NCBI GenBank assembly: GCA_963575745.1
Contig: CAUYUJ010011237.1
Location: 399,112-463,111, forward strand
DNA: 64,000 bases
Direction of reading: 5' to 3'
Source: Prorocentrum cordatum
Taxonomy: Eukaryota; Sar; Dinophyceae; Prorocentrales; Prorocentraceae
Program-made: the position numbers and the translations under genes
Part shown: piece by piece, positions 40,285 through 50,640 of the stretch
How the letters are laid out: every line of letters starts with the position of its first letter
How positions within the stretch are numbered: the first letter of the stretch is position 1
Notes under the pieces: generated by a model
Databases searched by the model: none
The model's input: the letters and a program-made list of their open reading frames with translations, nothing else
What the model was told of the DNA's origin: nothing

Positions 40285-40545
40285 CCCACTATCGATCTCA
40301 CTCCATCGATCTCACTATCGATCTCACTCGATCGATTTCACTGTCGATCTCACTCTGGATCTCGCTATCGATCCCACTAACGATCTCCCTATCGATATCA
40401 CTCGATCTCACAATCGATATCACTATTCATCGCACTATCGATCTCACTATCGATCTAACGATCGATCTCACTGTCGGTCTCACTATCGATCTCACTATCG
40501 ATCTCACAATCGATTTCGTCATCGGTCTCACTATCGTTTTCGCAC
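40285..40545. repeat. CACTATCGATCT dodecamer array
   Basis: (CACTATCGATCT)n with variation, about 20 units, rich in ATCGAT palindromes. Confidence 0.92.
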
Positions 40546-40559
40546 CAGCGGGGCACCAG

Positions 40560-40705
40560 GACACCGGCGGGACACCGCGCGCCACCACTTGCCGGAGGGA
40601 GAATCATTTGGTCTGGCCCGGGCCCAGCCACAAGCGGGACACCGGCGGGACACCGCGCGCCACCGCTTGCTGGAGGGAGAATCATTTGGTCTGGCCGCGC
40701 GTCAG
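40560..40705. repeat. Two ~70-bp direct repeats
   Basis: Both copies contain GGACACCGGCGGGACACCGC, GCGCCACC and GGAGGGAGAATCATTTGGTC; they start near 40560 and 40635. Confidence 0.85.
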
Positions 40706-41136
40706 CCACAGGAGACTTTCCTCTCGCCCGCCCACGCAGCTTCGCCTCGCCCGCACGCACGGCACGCACGGACACGAAACCGAAACCGATTTCCCGGTGG
40801 GGGGCTCTCCGTTCCACTTCGATCTCACCCCCCACCCTCCGAAGAACGACGGCCTCCGATCAGTCGCAAATGCCATGTATGTTTGTGCATAGAAACGATT
40901 TAGCGTGGAACAGCCGTTGGCATTGTTGTCGCGAAGCCTCGCCCAGCCAGGGGCCCAACGGGTGCGCCGGATCCAGGGCGCACAGAAAAGTGGTTGCGTT
41001 CAGGCTCCCGCAGCGGGCGGTTGTTTCAGTTTGTTGCTTCCAAACCCAGAGTGTCTGCGGGGCCGATGGGTTGAGTACAAATTTAATGATAAAGATAGTG
41101 ATGGAGTCTCGGGTGTTCCAAAAGCTTCTGAGACAG

Positions 41137-42888
41137 GCGGCCGAGGTGGTGCCGCCGCCCTCGGTCACGGCCACCGCAGCGGAGGCAGAGTTGGCGAGTG
41201 GCGCTGGGTGGGGGGACGATTTCGATTTGGACGACCTCGGAGAGCAGACTCCCCTTGCGGGCTCGCGAGAGGCAGAGAGTAGGGCGGTTGCCCCCGCTTC
41301 TGTCATCGCAGATGTCGTGGCACAGCCAGCGTCTGAAAGGAGCCCTTTGCAGGCGACCTGGGATGGCGACTTCGACCTCGACGGTCTCGACGAGCTCGAC
41401 GGGGGGCTGGCCGTGCCGGCAGAGCCTGGCGCTGAGGGAGGCGAACTTGCAAAGCGGGCCGTGCCGGCAGAGGTGCCTACGCTGGAGGCTGCCAACAACG
41501 ATTGTTGGGGCGATTTTGACGACGACGTCAGCGTGCAGGAGGAGCCCCAGACTCAGACTCAGTCCACGCAGCATTCACCTGCCGATGACCCGAGGCAGGA
41601 AGCGGCGGACGCGGCCTGGGACGATTTCGAAATCGAGATCAGTGCCCAGGCAGGTGGTGCTGAGGCACAGAGGGCGGCTTCAGAAGTGGAGACCGGCAGG
41701 GCGACAGGGGACGCAGGTGGGCACCACGCCTATGCGGAGACCAGCCCCCAGAGCACGGCCACAGGCGCCTCCGCGGCTGCGCGGGCTGCACACACCGCAC
41801 CTGCCGAGGAGCAGCAGGAGCTGAGGGCCGGAGCGGGCGGGGGCGACTTCGACGCCGAGATCAGTCCACGGGGCGGTGGTGCCAGTGCTCAGGCTCCAGC
41901 GGTGGAGGGGGAGCGTACGAGGCAGGAGAGCGAGGCGGGCTGGAGCGACTTCGGCGACGAGGTCAGTCCGCACTTCGACGTCGACATCAATCTGCAAGAT
42001 ACTGGCGCGGCTGCTCAGGCACCGCCGATTGATGACGAGGCAGACACGAAGCAGGCATCCGAGGTAGGCTGGGACGAATTGCACGTCGAGATCGAGCCAC
42101 AGGCCAGCGATGTTGGTGATGTGGCCCCGCCGATTGGTCATGACAGGCAGCCAGGGATTGAGGCGGTCGCAGCCAGTGGCGCTAGTGGTGCTGAGGCCCC
42201 GCCGGCTGATGAGGAAGAGGGCAGGAGGCAGAAGGCCGAAGCGGACTCCGATGGTGTCGACGTTGAGGCCGGTCTCCAGGTCGGTTGCGCTAGTGTCTCG
42301 ACCCCGCCAGTCGAGGATGGAAGGGGGCAGACAGCCGAGGCGTCTTGGGGTGACCTGGACGTCGAGATTACGTCCCTGCCCAGTGGTGCTGGTGCTACGG
42401 GCCCGCCGGTTGATGAGGAGGGCACTGCACAATCGGGCGAGGCGGGCACGGACAACGTCGACGTCGAGATCAGTCCGCAGGCCCGTGCTGCTGGCGCCAC
42501 CCAAGCGGCCCCCTTCTTTGAGGATCACTGGAGGCAGGGGGCTGAGACGGGCCGGGGTAATGTCGACGTCGAGATCGGTCCGCAGGCTGGTGGCGCGAGC
42601 GCTGCGGCCCCGCCTGTTGAAGAGCATGGTGCGAGGGAGGCAGCCACTGCCAGGATGCCCGAGCACGCGCCCAGATCGTCTCCGGAGAGCGGCCGCGAGG
42701 ACTTCGACGCCGACGGCAGCCTCGCGCCGCCAGAGCCTGCTGGAGTGCCTGCGCGGCTCGGCCGAGCACCTGAGTCTACAGGGGCGGAGGGTGCTGCCGC
42801 GGACCTGGGCCCCGGTCGCCCCGGGGAAGGCTCTGCCAGCCGGGAGGCGGCGCAGATGGACCCGACCCGCCTGGCCGAGAGCGTGTTG
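41137..42888 (+). CDS. NBAS-linked exon 7: degenerate acidic W/DF modules
   Basis: From the acceptor CAG|GCG the frame gives AAEVVPPPSVTATAAEAELA then GWGDDFDLDDLGEQ, nearly the exon 6 module. There follow TWDGDFDLDGL, CWGDFDDDV, AWDDFEIEI, GWSDFGDEV and GWDELHVEI spaced by 40-60 acidic, Ala/Gly-rich residues. The block around 41330-41430 parallels 13990-14110 and 16600-16720 (VAQPAS, WDGD, LDELDGG), so it is a third copy of a higher-order unit. It ends in TRLAESVL at a GTG donor (42889; 42883 possible), phase 0. No known catalytic domain. It is probably the continuation of the exon 6 tail; a separate duplicated gene is the alternative. Confidence 0.65.
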
Positions 42889-42933
42889 GTGCTTGGCACC
42901 AGCGACGATGGTCGAGGAGCGAAAACCGCACAG

Positions 42934-43063
42934 GCATAGAATTGTCGGAGGTCCACGCGGATTTCTTGGTCCCGCGCCGGGACCCCCGAGGCGCCGACCC
43001 TGGGGGGGGTCCAGCGCCACCCAAGAAACACAGTCGGCCCTCCGAAAGTTCATGCTTGTGCCA
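42934..43063. repeat. Foldback element, copy 1 (GGATTTCTTGG family)
   Basis: Arms GCGGATTTCTTGGTCCCGCG and CCAGCGCCACCCAAGAAACA pair with GGGACCCCC and GGGGGGTCC near the loop. Related copies are at 45690-45875 and 47525-47800. All share GGATTTCTTGG or GGATTTCTCGG ... CCAAGAAA or TCAAGAAA and a nearby GTGCCA. MITE-like: short, non-coding, palindromic. Confidence 0.7.
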
Positions 43064-43589
43064 CTCCTGGAGAGACAAGAGAGAGATCGATACAGCTACT
43101 CTCTGGACCTCTCCCAGTGCGCGTCCTGGCCAGTGTTCCAGGAGCATCCAGCCGTGGCGACGAGGCCTCTCCAGGACGAGCAGCGGCATCCGGTACCTGC
43201 CCCCCTCGGGGACGATGTGTTGCTCCCCCAGATGGCTGGGACGCGGTCGACGTCGGCCTCGCGCCCACGCCCTCCGACAGCTCCAGCGAGGCTCAGGAGG
43301 GAAAGATAGACACAGACACAAACGTCAATGACCAGGAAAATGTTGGCAGCGGATGGGGAGGCGAAAATCAGGAAAATATGTATACACGAAACAGGGATTC
43401 CTGGAATTTGTGTGTTTTCTTTCTGGAGGCCTTGCGGCCAGTGCCGCCGACCCTGAAGGCGGGACCTCCCCCGGGACCCTGGGGCCCCCTTCCGGGACCC
43501 CGGGGCTTGGGCCACGGCCACGGCCACGGCCATGGCCACGGGCGGGGTTGGGGCCAGGGCAAGGACAAGGGCCGGGACCAGGGCCGCCC

Positions 43590-43795
43590 CACCCCCCCAC
43601 AGAGGAAACCCCTCCCTGCACAGAACCCCGACGTCGCGATTTTTTCGCAACGCCGACCCCCAGAGTTCTCGACCCATTCCCTGGAATTGTTTTTTCATCC
43701 TGAGTCGTTTTTTGACGGTCCCGAGGCCCGGTAAGGGCCCCAGAGATCTCGAGCGAACACATCAAAAAACCTCCCGTCGTGATTTGTTCCATGAC
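43590..43795 (-). repeat. Dispersed repeat related to 48425-48600 (opposite strand)
   Basis: On minus it reads CACGACGGGAGG, CCGGGCCTCGGGACCGTC, CTCAGGATGA and a GACGTCGGGG-type end. 48425-48600 has the same order on plus. The central GGCCTC/GGGACCGTC part also occurs in both arms of the inverted repeat at 45355-46805. Confidence 0.75.
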
Positions 43796-43879
43796 CCGAG
43801 GGGGTCTGGGTGTCCCCGCTGTCCACGGGTATGCGCTTCGTTATTGAAAGACTGCCGCCTCTGCCGCCGACCCCAGAAG

Positions 43880-44280
43880 AGCCGGCAGCTCGTTTGGCTC
43901 CCTTTAGAGGCCGCCTTGCGGCGTTCTTCAGCCCGTCTTGAGCGCTTGTTGGGTGTCTGGGGTTTCTCTCGATCGTTTCGGAGCCCTCTTGGAGGCTTCC
44001 TGGCCTGCTTTGGGGCGCACTTGGGGCCCTATTAAGCAATGCGGGAAGGCCGAAAGTTTCCAAATAATTTCGTGACGTTTAAGATTTAGGCGTTTTCTGG
44101 CGCCCTCGGGACATGTTTTCGGGGCTTCATGGGCCGGTTGGGCGGCCTTCAGGTTCTCTGGGAGCCACCTTGGGCGTCTTGGGGCGACCTTCATGATTCG
44201 GCGCCGTGTCGGACCGTCTTGGAAGCTTCTCGGGACCCTTTGGGTACGTTTTCGCCGCCTCGTGGGTTCTAAGTACTCGC
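43880..44280. repeat. Degenerate CTTGGGGCC-type repeat
   Basis: Scattered GGGCGTCTTGGGGCGACC and CCCTCTTGGAGG words, weaker than at 36740. No coding sense. Confidence 0.55.
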
Positions 44281-44722
44281 GCGCGAAGACGTGTGGGTAC
44301 AGCGGGAAGGCCTGGCGGATTTGGCAATTTGGGGTTCGGGTTCTCATCCATGTCTCATGACAGAGGCGGGGGGGGGGGGGCCCGGGAGCGAGCCCATGCA
44401 GAAAGCCGATGTTTCGTTCGCTCCGCGGCTGTCCCTCGCGATGTTCCAGCAGCCCCCCCCCCCTGGCCGCACCCTGCCCCCTGCGCGCCCCCAAGCAGAG
44501 GGGGGGGGGGCCGAGCGAGCACTGGGTGGGCGCCTCTGCGCGCAGTGCCCCGCCGCCGCCACAGACGTTTCGGTTCACTGGATCACTCTCCCCAGCGTTG
44601 TGCTCCGGGTGTTGCTCGAGGTGCCCCTGGCCCAAGGTGCTTCCGGGATCCCCAGGGGAGGCCCGGATGGCCTCCAGGTTGGTGTGCTCTGTTGTGTGCG
44701 TCGCCCCGAGCCCCTGGTAGAG

Positions 44723-44869
44723 GCGTCGCCGGGCGCGGCGGGCCTGTCGCCGCGGGCCGCCGAGGCCGTGCGCCGGTCGGCCGGGCGCCTGCTGCGGGCG
44801 ACGGGCGGCCAGGGGCGGGGGTCGGCGGCGTGCGTCGCGCTCTGCCGCCGGCTGCTGGACCTGTGCGAG
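44723..44869 (+). CDS. Candidate exon 8 (C-terminal helical segment)
   Basis: Acceptor TAGAG|GCG starts ASPGAAGLSPRAAEAVRRSA followed by GRLLRATGG and CVALCRRLLDLCE, an Ala/Leu-rich amphipathic helix run with strong codon-like GC bias. Phase 0 fits exon 7. The end lies at GAG|GATCTC, which needs a GA donor, reported in dinoflagellates; TGC|GAGGAT is equally possible. The next in-phase acceptor found is at 53249/53250. Family not recognisable from this short piece. Confidence 0.5.
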
Positions 44870-45113
44870 GATCTCTGAGAAGAACATGGCTGTCTCTATA
44901 AGGGGCAACGATAGGGGGGGGGGGGATAGGCACAGGGAGGGATGCGTCGTCCCCTGATCGCCCACTGATCGCCGAGAAGGGTCTGATAGCCCCACCCCGC
45001 TCACGAAGGTGCGGATGCGCGATCGGGGGCCGATCGCCGATCTATCGGCGATGCATCGGCGCTTCCAGGTCGATGCATCCCCCCTATGCCTGGACCTGTG
45101 CAAGGATCTCTGA
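44853..45113. repeat. Inserted ~210-bp repeat flanked by ~25-bp direct repeats at the exon 8 edge
   Basis: GCTGGACCTGTGCGAGGATC (44854) and its continuation TCTGA recur at 45089-45113 with one G to A change. The interior (44905-45085) is homologous to 46010-46190. The pattern is that of an insertion with a target duplication of coding sequence. Confidence 0.7.
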
Positions 45114-45689
45114 TCAAACGAAGCCAGGACGAGGATGAATTCGAGTGAGAATGAATTCGGGAATCTCCGAGATCTGGCGGCTCTGAAGAATGTATCGGGC
45201 GTCGCAGCCTTCTCAGAGCGTTCCAGACCGCTCTGGAACTGATTTATCCTCGTGCAAGCCCGTCCGATCTGAGAAGAAAATGATTGTCTTGGACCACTCG
45301 GCACGACGAGCGTCTGAGTGTCTTGGATCACTCGGCACCCGCGGACTTGGAAAGTGTCGGATCGGGCTGCCGCACCACGATGCACAACAGCGCCATGGAA
45401 GCATCCAATAGCATCGGACCGTCGGAGCATCGGAATCGAATCGGATCGGGCTGGCCAGGATCGATATCGAATCGACCGAATCGAAAGTTACTCTGGAGGA
45501 GGGAGCTGGCTCAGGGAGGGAGGCGATGACCTGGAATCGGCGATACCCACACATCCTCGCGTCTTGAGAAAATCACGGCGGACAATTTCGATAATTTCGG
45601 CCTCGTGGGGCTTTCACCAGGCCCTGGGACCGTCAAACCACTGCTCAAGACGAAGAGCCAGTCCCCGGAAAGAGGTCCACACCTCCGGC

Positions 45690-45875
45690 AGAGGAAGAAC
45701 AGCGGCATAAACATAGATTTTCAGAGCTCCTCGCGGATTTCTCGGTTCGGCGCTGGACCCCCCTCTTTGGCATTCGGTTCGCGCCAGTGGCGGCGCCAGA
45801 GGCGCCGCCAGGGGGGCCCAGCGCCGATTCAAGAAATCCACGCGGAGCGCTAAAAGTTTTGTTTGTGCCATCATT
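45690..45875. repeat. Foldback element, copy 2
   Basis: GCGGATTTCTCGGTTCGGCG pairs with CGCCGATTCAAGAAATCCAC, and the inner GGCGGCGCC/AGAGGCGCCGCC forms a tight hairpin around 45795-45810. It lies in the spacer of the 45355-46805 inverted repeat. Confidence 0.8.
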
Positions 45876-46009
45876 TTTCTTTCTAGGATGAGGGGCAGCG
45901 TCAGTGGCTTGGTTCTCGTCGGTTCTCCGGGCGGTCTGGGGGTGCCTGGATCGTCCCGAACGGCCGATGGAGAGCCGAGTTATGATTGGAAAACTAGACG
46001 ACGATCGGG

Positions 46010-46190
46010 GCAACGTTAGGGGGGATGAGCTCAAGGGGGATACGTCAGCCCCCAACTCCCCATGGATCGCCGATAGGGGCCCGATAGCCCACCCCGCCCA
46101 AGGAACGTTCGGTCTCGCGATCGGGAGCATACCGGCGATGTATAGCATCGCCGCTTCAAGCTCGATGCCCCACCCCTGAGCTGGTTCCCC
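46010..46190. repeat. Dispersed repeat related to 44905-45085
   Basis: Common order: GGGGCAACG, GTCAGCCCCC or GTCGTCCCC, GATCGCC, GATAGCCC(C)ACCCCGC, CGCGATCGGG, GGCGATG and TCGATGC.CC. Same orientation as the other copy. Confidence 0.75.
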
Positions 46191-47279
46191 CCTAACGTCC
46201 CCCCCGGAGCTGAAGCCTCCTTACTTCAGGCCCGCTCTTTCCTCTCTAGGGCCGCTCGACTGGGTAGGATAGGGAAAGGGGGGAGTACGAATTTTGCGAC
46301 ACGCAGCTGGTTTCCGCCCCGCCGCCTGACCCTTTCCTCGATACATGGGCGCCTCCCGGCGCCAGGAGGCGCCAGGAAAACCAGCCACATGAGCTGATCT
46401 CTAACCTGCCCTTTGCTATCCTACCCTTTCGTGCCCCCCGAATGTCCCGCGGGCGCGCCAGCCCTGTAGGGCTGACGCGCGCATGGTATAGGCGCTGCCG
46501 ACAACCCTCTAGTTGTTTGACGGTCCCAGGGCCTGGCGAAGGCCCCACGAGGCCGAAATTATCGAAATTGTCCGCCGTGATTTTTCTCAAGAAGCGAGGA
46601 TGTGTGGGTATCGCCGATTCCAGGTCATCGCCTCCCTCCCTGAGCCAGCTCCCCCCTCCAGAGTAAATTTCGATTCGGTCGATTTGATATCGATCCTGGC
46701 CAGCCCAGCCCGATCCGATTCGATTCCGATGCTCCGACGACACGATGCTACTCGATGGTGCCATGGCGCTGTTGTGCATCGTGGCGCGGCAGCCCGCTCC
46801 GACACATCCCGACTCGATCCGACTCCTCATTCGGCGCCGACTGATCATGCGCCTCTCGACCCCCCTCGGAGGAGCCAGCGCGAGCTTACGGCCTCGACGA
46901 CTGCCCCGAGACGGAGCCCGACGCCGTGGCGCGACGGAGGGGCGCGCCGCTGATGGAGGAAGTCCTCCGCTGCGCCGACGGCGACCCAGAGGTGCCCCAA
47001 GAAGAAGCACAAGAAGAAGAAGAAGAGCACAAACAAAAGGAGAAGTTGCCTAAGTACGGTAGGTTTGCGTCGTCCCGACGCGGCCGCGACCCCGCCGCGG
47101 GCGTTCAAGGTTGAACGCCGCCATTGGCCCAGAATCAGCCAATATGGAGCGATGCAGCGATCTGAAAGCCGCCGATCTTTGAAGGCTGAAAGATCCACGC
47201 GGTGTCAGAAACCAATGCTGGGGTCGTCACGACACGAACTTGCCGTATAGACAGAAGAATACGAAGAATACTAAGAAGA

Positions 47280-47340
47280 AGAAGAAGAAGAAGAGGCAAC
47301 AAGCAAGCAAGCAAGCAAACACACAAGCAAACACCACATA
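47280..47340. repeat. GAA then CAAG microsatellites
   Basis: (GAA)n followed by (CAAG)n and CAAACA repeats. Confidence 0.9.
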
Positions 47341-47524
47341 AACACCCACGCATCCAAGACCCTGAAAACATGTAGCCAGCTTGGGCTCAGGAGGGGCTCT
47401 GGTTTTCGGGCCGCTCCTTAGGTCTAGGTTTGGGAGCCTCTTCGTGGCCGAGGCTCGCCGTGGTCATGAAAGCCCATCCGCTCCTCATTTTGCGTTCCTC
47501 CTGGTTGCAGCTATAGCACGACGG

Positions 47525-47800
47525 CCGTAGACGTTTGGAGGTCCGCGCGGATTTCTTGGGTCGGCGTTGGAACCCTCCTGGCGGCGCCTCTGGGTCCGCG
47601 CAGGGCACGCTCCGCGCGCCAGGCAGGGTGGGGCCCATGGCGACAGAGAGGGCGAGTATCTTCGAGTAGGGCGGTTCACGATTGTCCCCGAGCCCCGCGG
47701 AAGCTGCAGCCGCAGCAACTGCAGCGGCAACAGCATCATCTGCGGCGGCAGCAGTTCAGCGCCCGTCCCAAGAAATCCGCGAGTACCTGCGAATGTGTAC
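47525..47800. repeat. Foldback element, copy 3 (expanded loop)
   Basis: GGTCCGCGCGGATTTCTTGG near 47548 and CCCAAGAAATCCGCG near 47758 are the arms; the interior is longer and includes a GCAGC-rich segment. Confidence 0.6.
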
Positions 47801-48424
47801 GCCCGCGCAGTAGTCTAATCGAATCGTAGTCTAATCGAATCAGAGATCTGCCTGTACGCAAGTGCCCCATAGAAAGGTCTTAATCCTCGATGGCCCCATG
47901 GACCGACACAAGCTTCGAGCCAACTCAGGACACTCACAGACGAAGAATGTGCCCCAACACCTACCTCGCATGGCAAGAATTCGTGTCGTATGTGACCACT
48001 GCCCAGTCAAGACGCTGAAATAAGGACCGCCATGGGCTCAGGAGGGGCTCGGGTTTTCGTGCCGTTCCTGAGCGTTCTGTCGCGGAACTTGTTGCTGGTC
48101 TACATGGCCCGCCATGACCAGAAAAGCCCAGTCGTTCCTTATTACGCGTTCCTTTTGGTAGCACGCTGACTGTATGCCGTTTTGATGTCTCGTCGTCCTC
48201 AGGTGTTGCCAGAGCTCCTCGCTGCCCTGGCGGGAGTGCGCCCTCTGGCCGAGGACCAGGGAAAGAGAAGCAGGTGGCGGACGCTGCTGCGCGAATTCTT
48301 CCCCCCCCGCCCGTCGCTTCCTCAGGGGCCTCCCGTGCAGGGGTGGATCCGCCTCGGTCGATGCCGGTGCTGCGGCGCCGACCCATCGCCCAGCGCCCGT
48401 GTCCCAGACCGCTTCGAGTCAGGA

Positions 48425-48600
48425 AAAAATCACGACGGGAGGTTTTTCACTGTTTTCAGCCTCCGGGGGCCTTCACCGGGCCTCAGGACCGTCAGAAAGC
48501 CACTCAGGATGAGAAACCGGTCCCGGGGCGGGGGTCGAGACCTTTGACGTTGTGAAAAAGCCAGGGCGACGGGGGTCCAGGGTGAGGGCCTCCCGCGGGG
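48425..48600 (+). repeat. Dispersed repeat related to 43590-43795
   Basis: TCACGACGGGAGGTTTTTCA, GGGCCTCAGGACCGTC, CACTCAGGATGAGAAACC and GACGGGGG in the order seen on minus at 43590-43795. It is followed after about 60 bp by the copy of the 3700-3895 repeat. Confidence 0.75.
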
Positions 48601-48659
48601 GGCCACCACCGCAAGGGCTGGATCCGCCTCGAAGTCCTGGCCAGGGAGTGCAGCGGTCT

Positions 48660-48860
48660 CGGCCTACAGTGGAATCCCATGCCAAGAAGCACCCTGCTTG
48701 CCTCCAGGGTGCCCTGGGTTTGTTGGGGTTCGATGGTCGTGCGATGGAAACCGTGACGTTCCCACACCAAAGACCGATGGACGTCCTGGGGTTCCACGGT
48801 TGGCTGTCTTGTGGAAGGGTTATTGTGGTCAAGGTCCTCTTTATGTTGATAGACATACAT
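48660..48860 (+). repeat. Dispersed repeat, copy 2 (of 3700-3895)
   Basis: See copy 1. It is fused in frame with the decayed coding region that starts at about 48885, but its sequence is repeat, not gene. Confidence 0.75.
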
Positions 48861-48884
48861 GTACAGACTGCGAAAGTGAGTCAC

Positions 48885-50640
48885 GGTGGCGACTCACTCC
48901 CGCCCACTCCGCGTGGCGACGAGCCGGCCCTGGCCCCTCCCGCCACGCGACCCACAGCTACCAGGTCCGTCGGGGCGCCACCGGCCGTCAGCGCGGCACC
49001 TGAACCCCCCCCCGAGAGCGCGGAACCCAGCAGCCTCGAACGGCAGCAAGGGCGAGTCCCGGACACGCCCATCCAGGGCTCCTTTTGCCCGCTCGCAACG
49101 GACAGCCCGTGCATCCAGGGCGGCGACTACGTGGTCATCAGGAGCGACACCCTCCCCCGCGCCAGGTGGTTCAGCTCAGCGGACAGCACCGAGCCCCTGT
49201 CGACGCAACCCGTGGACGGAGCGGTATTCGGACCCGTCCTCAACGTCTTGGCCCGCGAACAGGACGGGCGGACCCTTATCGTTCAGATCGGCAGCGAGTG
49301 GCTGGAAGTCTGGGGCGCCGGTACCAGGACGCTACGAGTTAACGTCTTCCGCGGCGACGCAGCGCCTTGGGCAGCCGCCTTCCTGGGCAGGACTTACGAC
49401 GAGGCACACGAGGCGCAGGCACCAGCGGCCCCCGCCAGCTCCTGGTTCGGCGGCGACATCGGGGACGACAAAGTGACGTCCCCAGAAGGGACTCAGCCCG
49501 ACTCCAAGCCCGAACCTTGCGCGCCGCGTACGGACACACAAGATCCCACCTACGAACCTGCACCCCTTGTGCTCCCTGAGGAGGAGGACCCCGATTGGAC
49601 CAACGACGACCAGGAACAAGAGAGGAAGCAGAGGCTCGCGGAGGCCCTAAGCACGGTCCATGTGGTCTCCCCATCCTCAGACCCCGAACGACGCAGCAGT
49701 CCCGAGCGCGACTCGAGCAGCACCAACCAGACCCAGCCAGCCTGCGCACCCACGGAACCGACCGTGTTTTTGACGGCCGCTGCCGATAACCGGGCGCTGC
49801 ACACGCGGCCCAGATCCAAAGGCCCGGAAGACAGGCGCCCCGCACGCAACCCCCTCCCTGCGCATGAGCTGGAGCGCTTGCGCGGCAGGGCGCGGGAGCC
49901 AGTTGCCTGGGAGTCATACGAGACTGCGGTGAGGCGGGCGTCCAGAGAAACCGGCGACCGGACCCGTGCTGGAGAGCACGACCGCGACCGCGACCGCGAC
50001 CGCAACAAGGGCGCAGCGGGGGCACCGTGGCGCAAGCAAGACGCCCACGACTGGGACAGAACCAGGGAGCGCTACTGAGATCAGGACCGCGACAGTGGCA
50101 GGGGCACAGGGCGAACCCCCTGGCGCCAGCCAGAACCACGCAGCTCTCACCACAGGGACGATCGCCGCTACCCTGACCCCGGCCGCCCGCGGACAATCTT
50201 CCGCGTCAGCTGGCAGCGCCGCCCACACGAGACAGCAGTCACACACCTGAAGAGGCTGCGGGCCGAGGGAGGATACCACTTCACCGCAGCCTGACACTCG
50301 TGGTGCAGGCATATGTGTAAGGAGCAGGGCAACGGCAAATCCAAAGACCAGGTCGCTTTCGACCAGAACTGCTGGCAACAATAGATAATCGACAAATCTC
50401 TGGAAGACATGGACAGCAGCAACCATCACGTGGAGACGTGGTCTCGCAACACCGGCGTCTACGTGGACTGGGACCGGGAGAAGGCCCTGTACCAGACGTC
50501 CAGAAGAAAAGAGAGGTTGCCAAAGGTGAAGGGCGCGGGGAGGACCAGGCACGCAGCTCCGGGTACAACGACAACCGGACCGGAAAGCGCCGCAGGCGCT
50601 GACCAGCCTGCAACCGGGCCTCCCCTGACTGACGCAGCAC
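48885..50640 (+). pseudogene. Decayed coding region of unknown function, three in-frame stops
   Basis: The frame is open to TGA at 50076 and stays protein-like afterwards in the same frame, through TGA near 50304 and TAG near 50387. Visible parts: a Pro-rich start; a compact beta-rich stretch CIQGGDYVVIRSDTLPRARW then GRTLIVQIGSEWLEVWG; an acidic PEEEDPDWTNDDQEQERKQR; an Arg/Asp/Glu-rich segment; then YHFTAA, HSWCRHMCKEQGNGKSKDQV and HHVETWSRNTGVYVDWDREK. The stops fit TGG or CAG changed by single transitions. I do not recognise the family; retroelement ORF1 or a host gene fragment are both possible. The start is set after the repeat at 48660-48860. Confidence 0.6.

Larger units (their letters stand above)
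16903..41136 (+). other. Inferred 24-kb intron between exons 6 and 7, hosting two retroelements
   Basis: If exons 6 and 7 are joined (GC donor at 16903, acceptor CAG|GCG at 41136/41137, both phase 0), this interval is one intron. It contains duplicated CCAAGAGG repeats, microsatellites, the LINE-like insert, the large palindrome, the DIRS-like element and the 112-bp satellite. The open frame running on from exon 6 to 17484 codes only Arg/Pro-rich repeat and is not protein-like. Confidence 0.45.
45355..46805. repeat. Inverted repeat, arms ~290 bp, spacer ~870 bp
   Basis: 45355-45640 matches the reverse complement of 46511-46805 at roughly 90%. Shared words include GCACCACGATGCACAACAGC (GCGCCACG on the other arm), GGAGCTGGCTCAGGGAGGGA, GGCGATGACCTGGAATCGGC and GGACAATTTCGATAATTTCG. 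The spacer holds foldback copy 2 (45690-45875) and the repeat at 46010-46190. No transposase frame was found. Confidence 0.9.
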
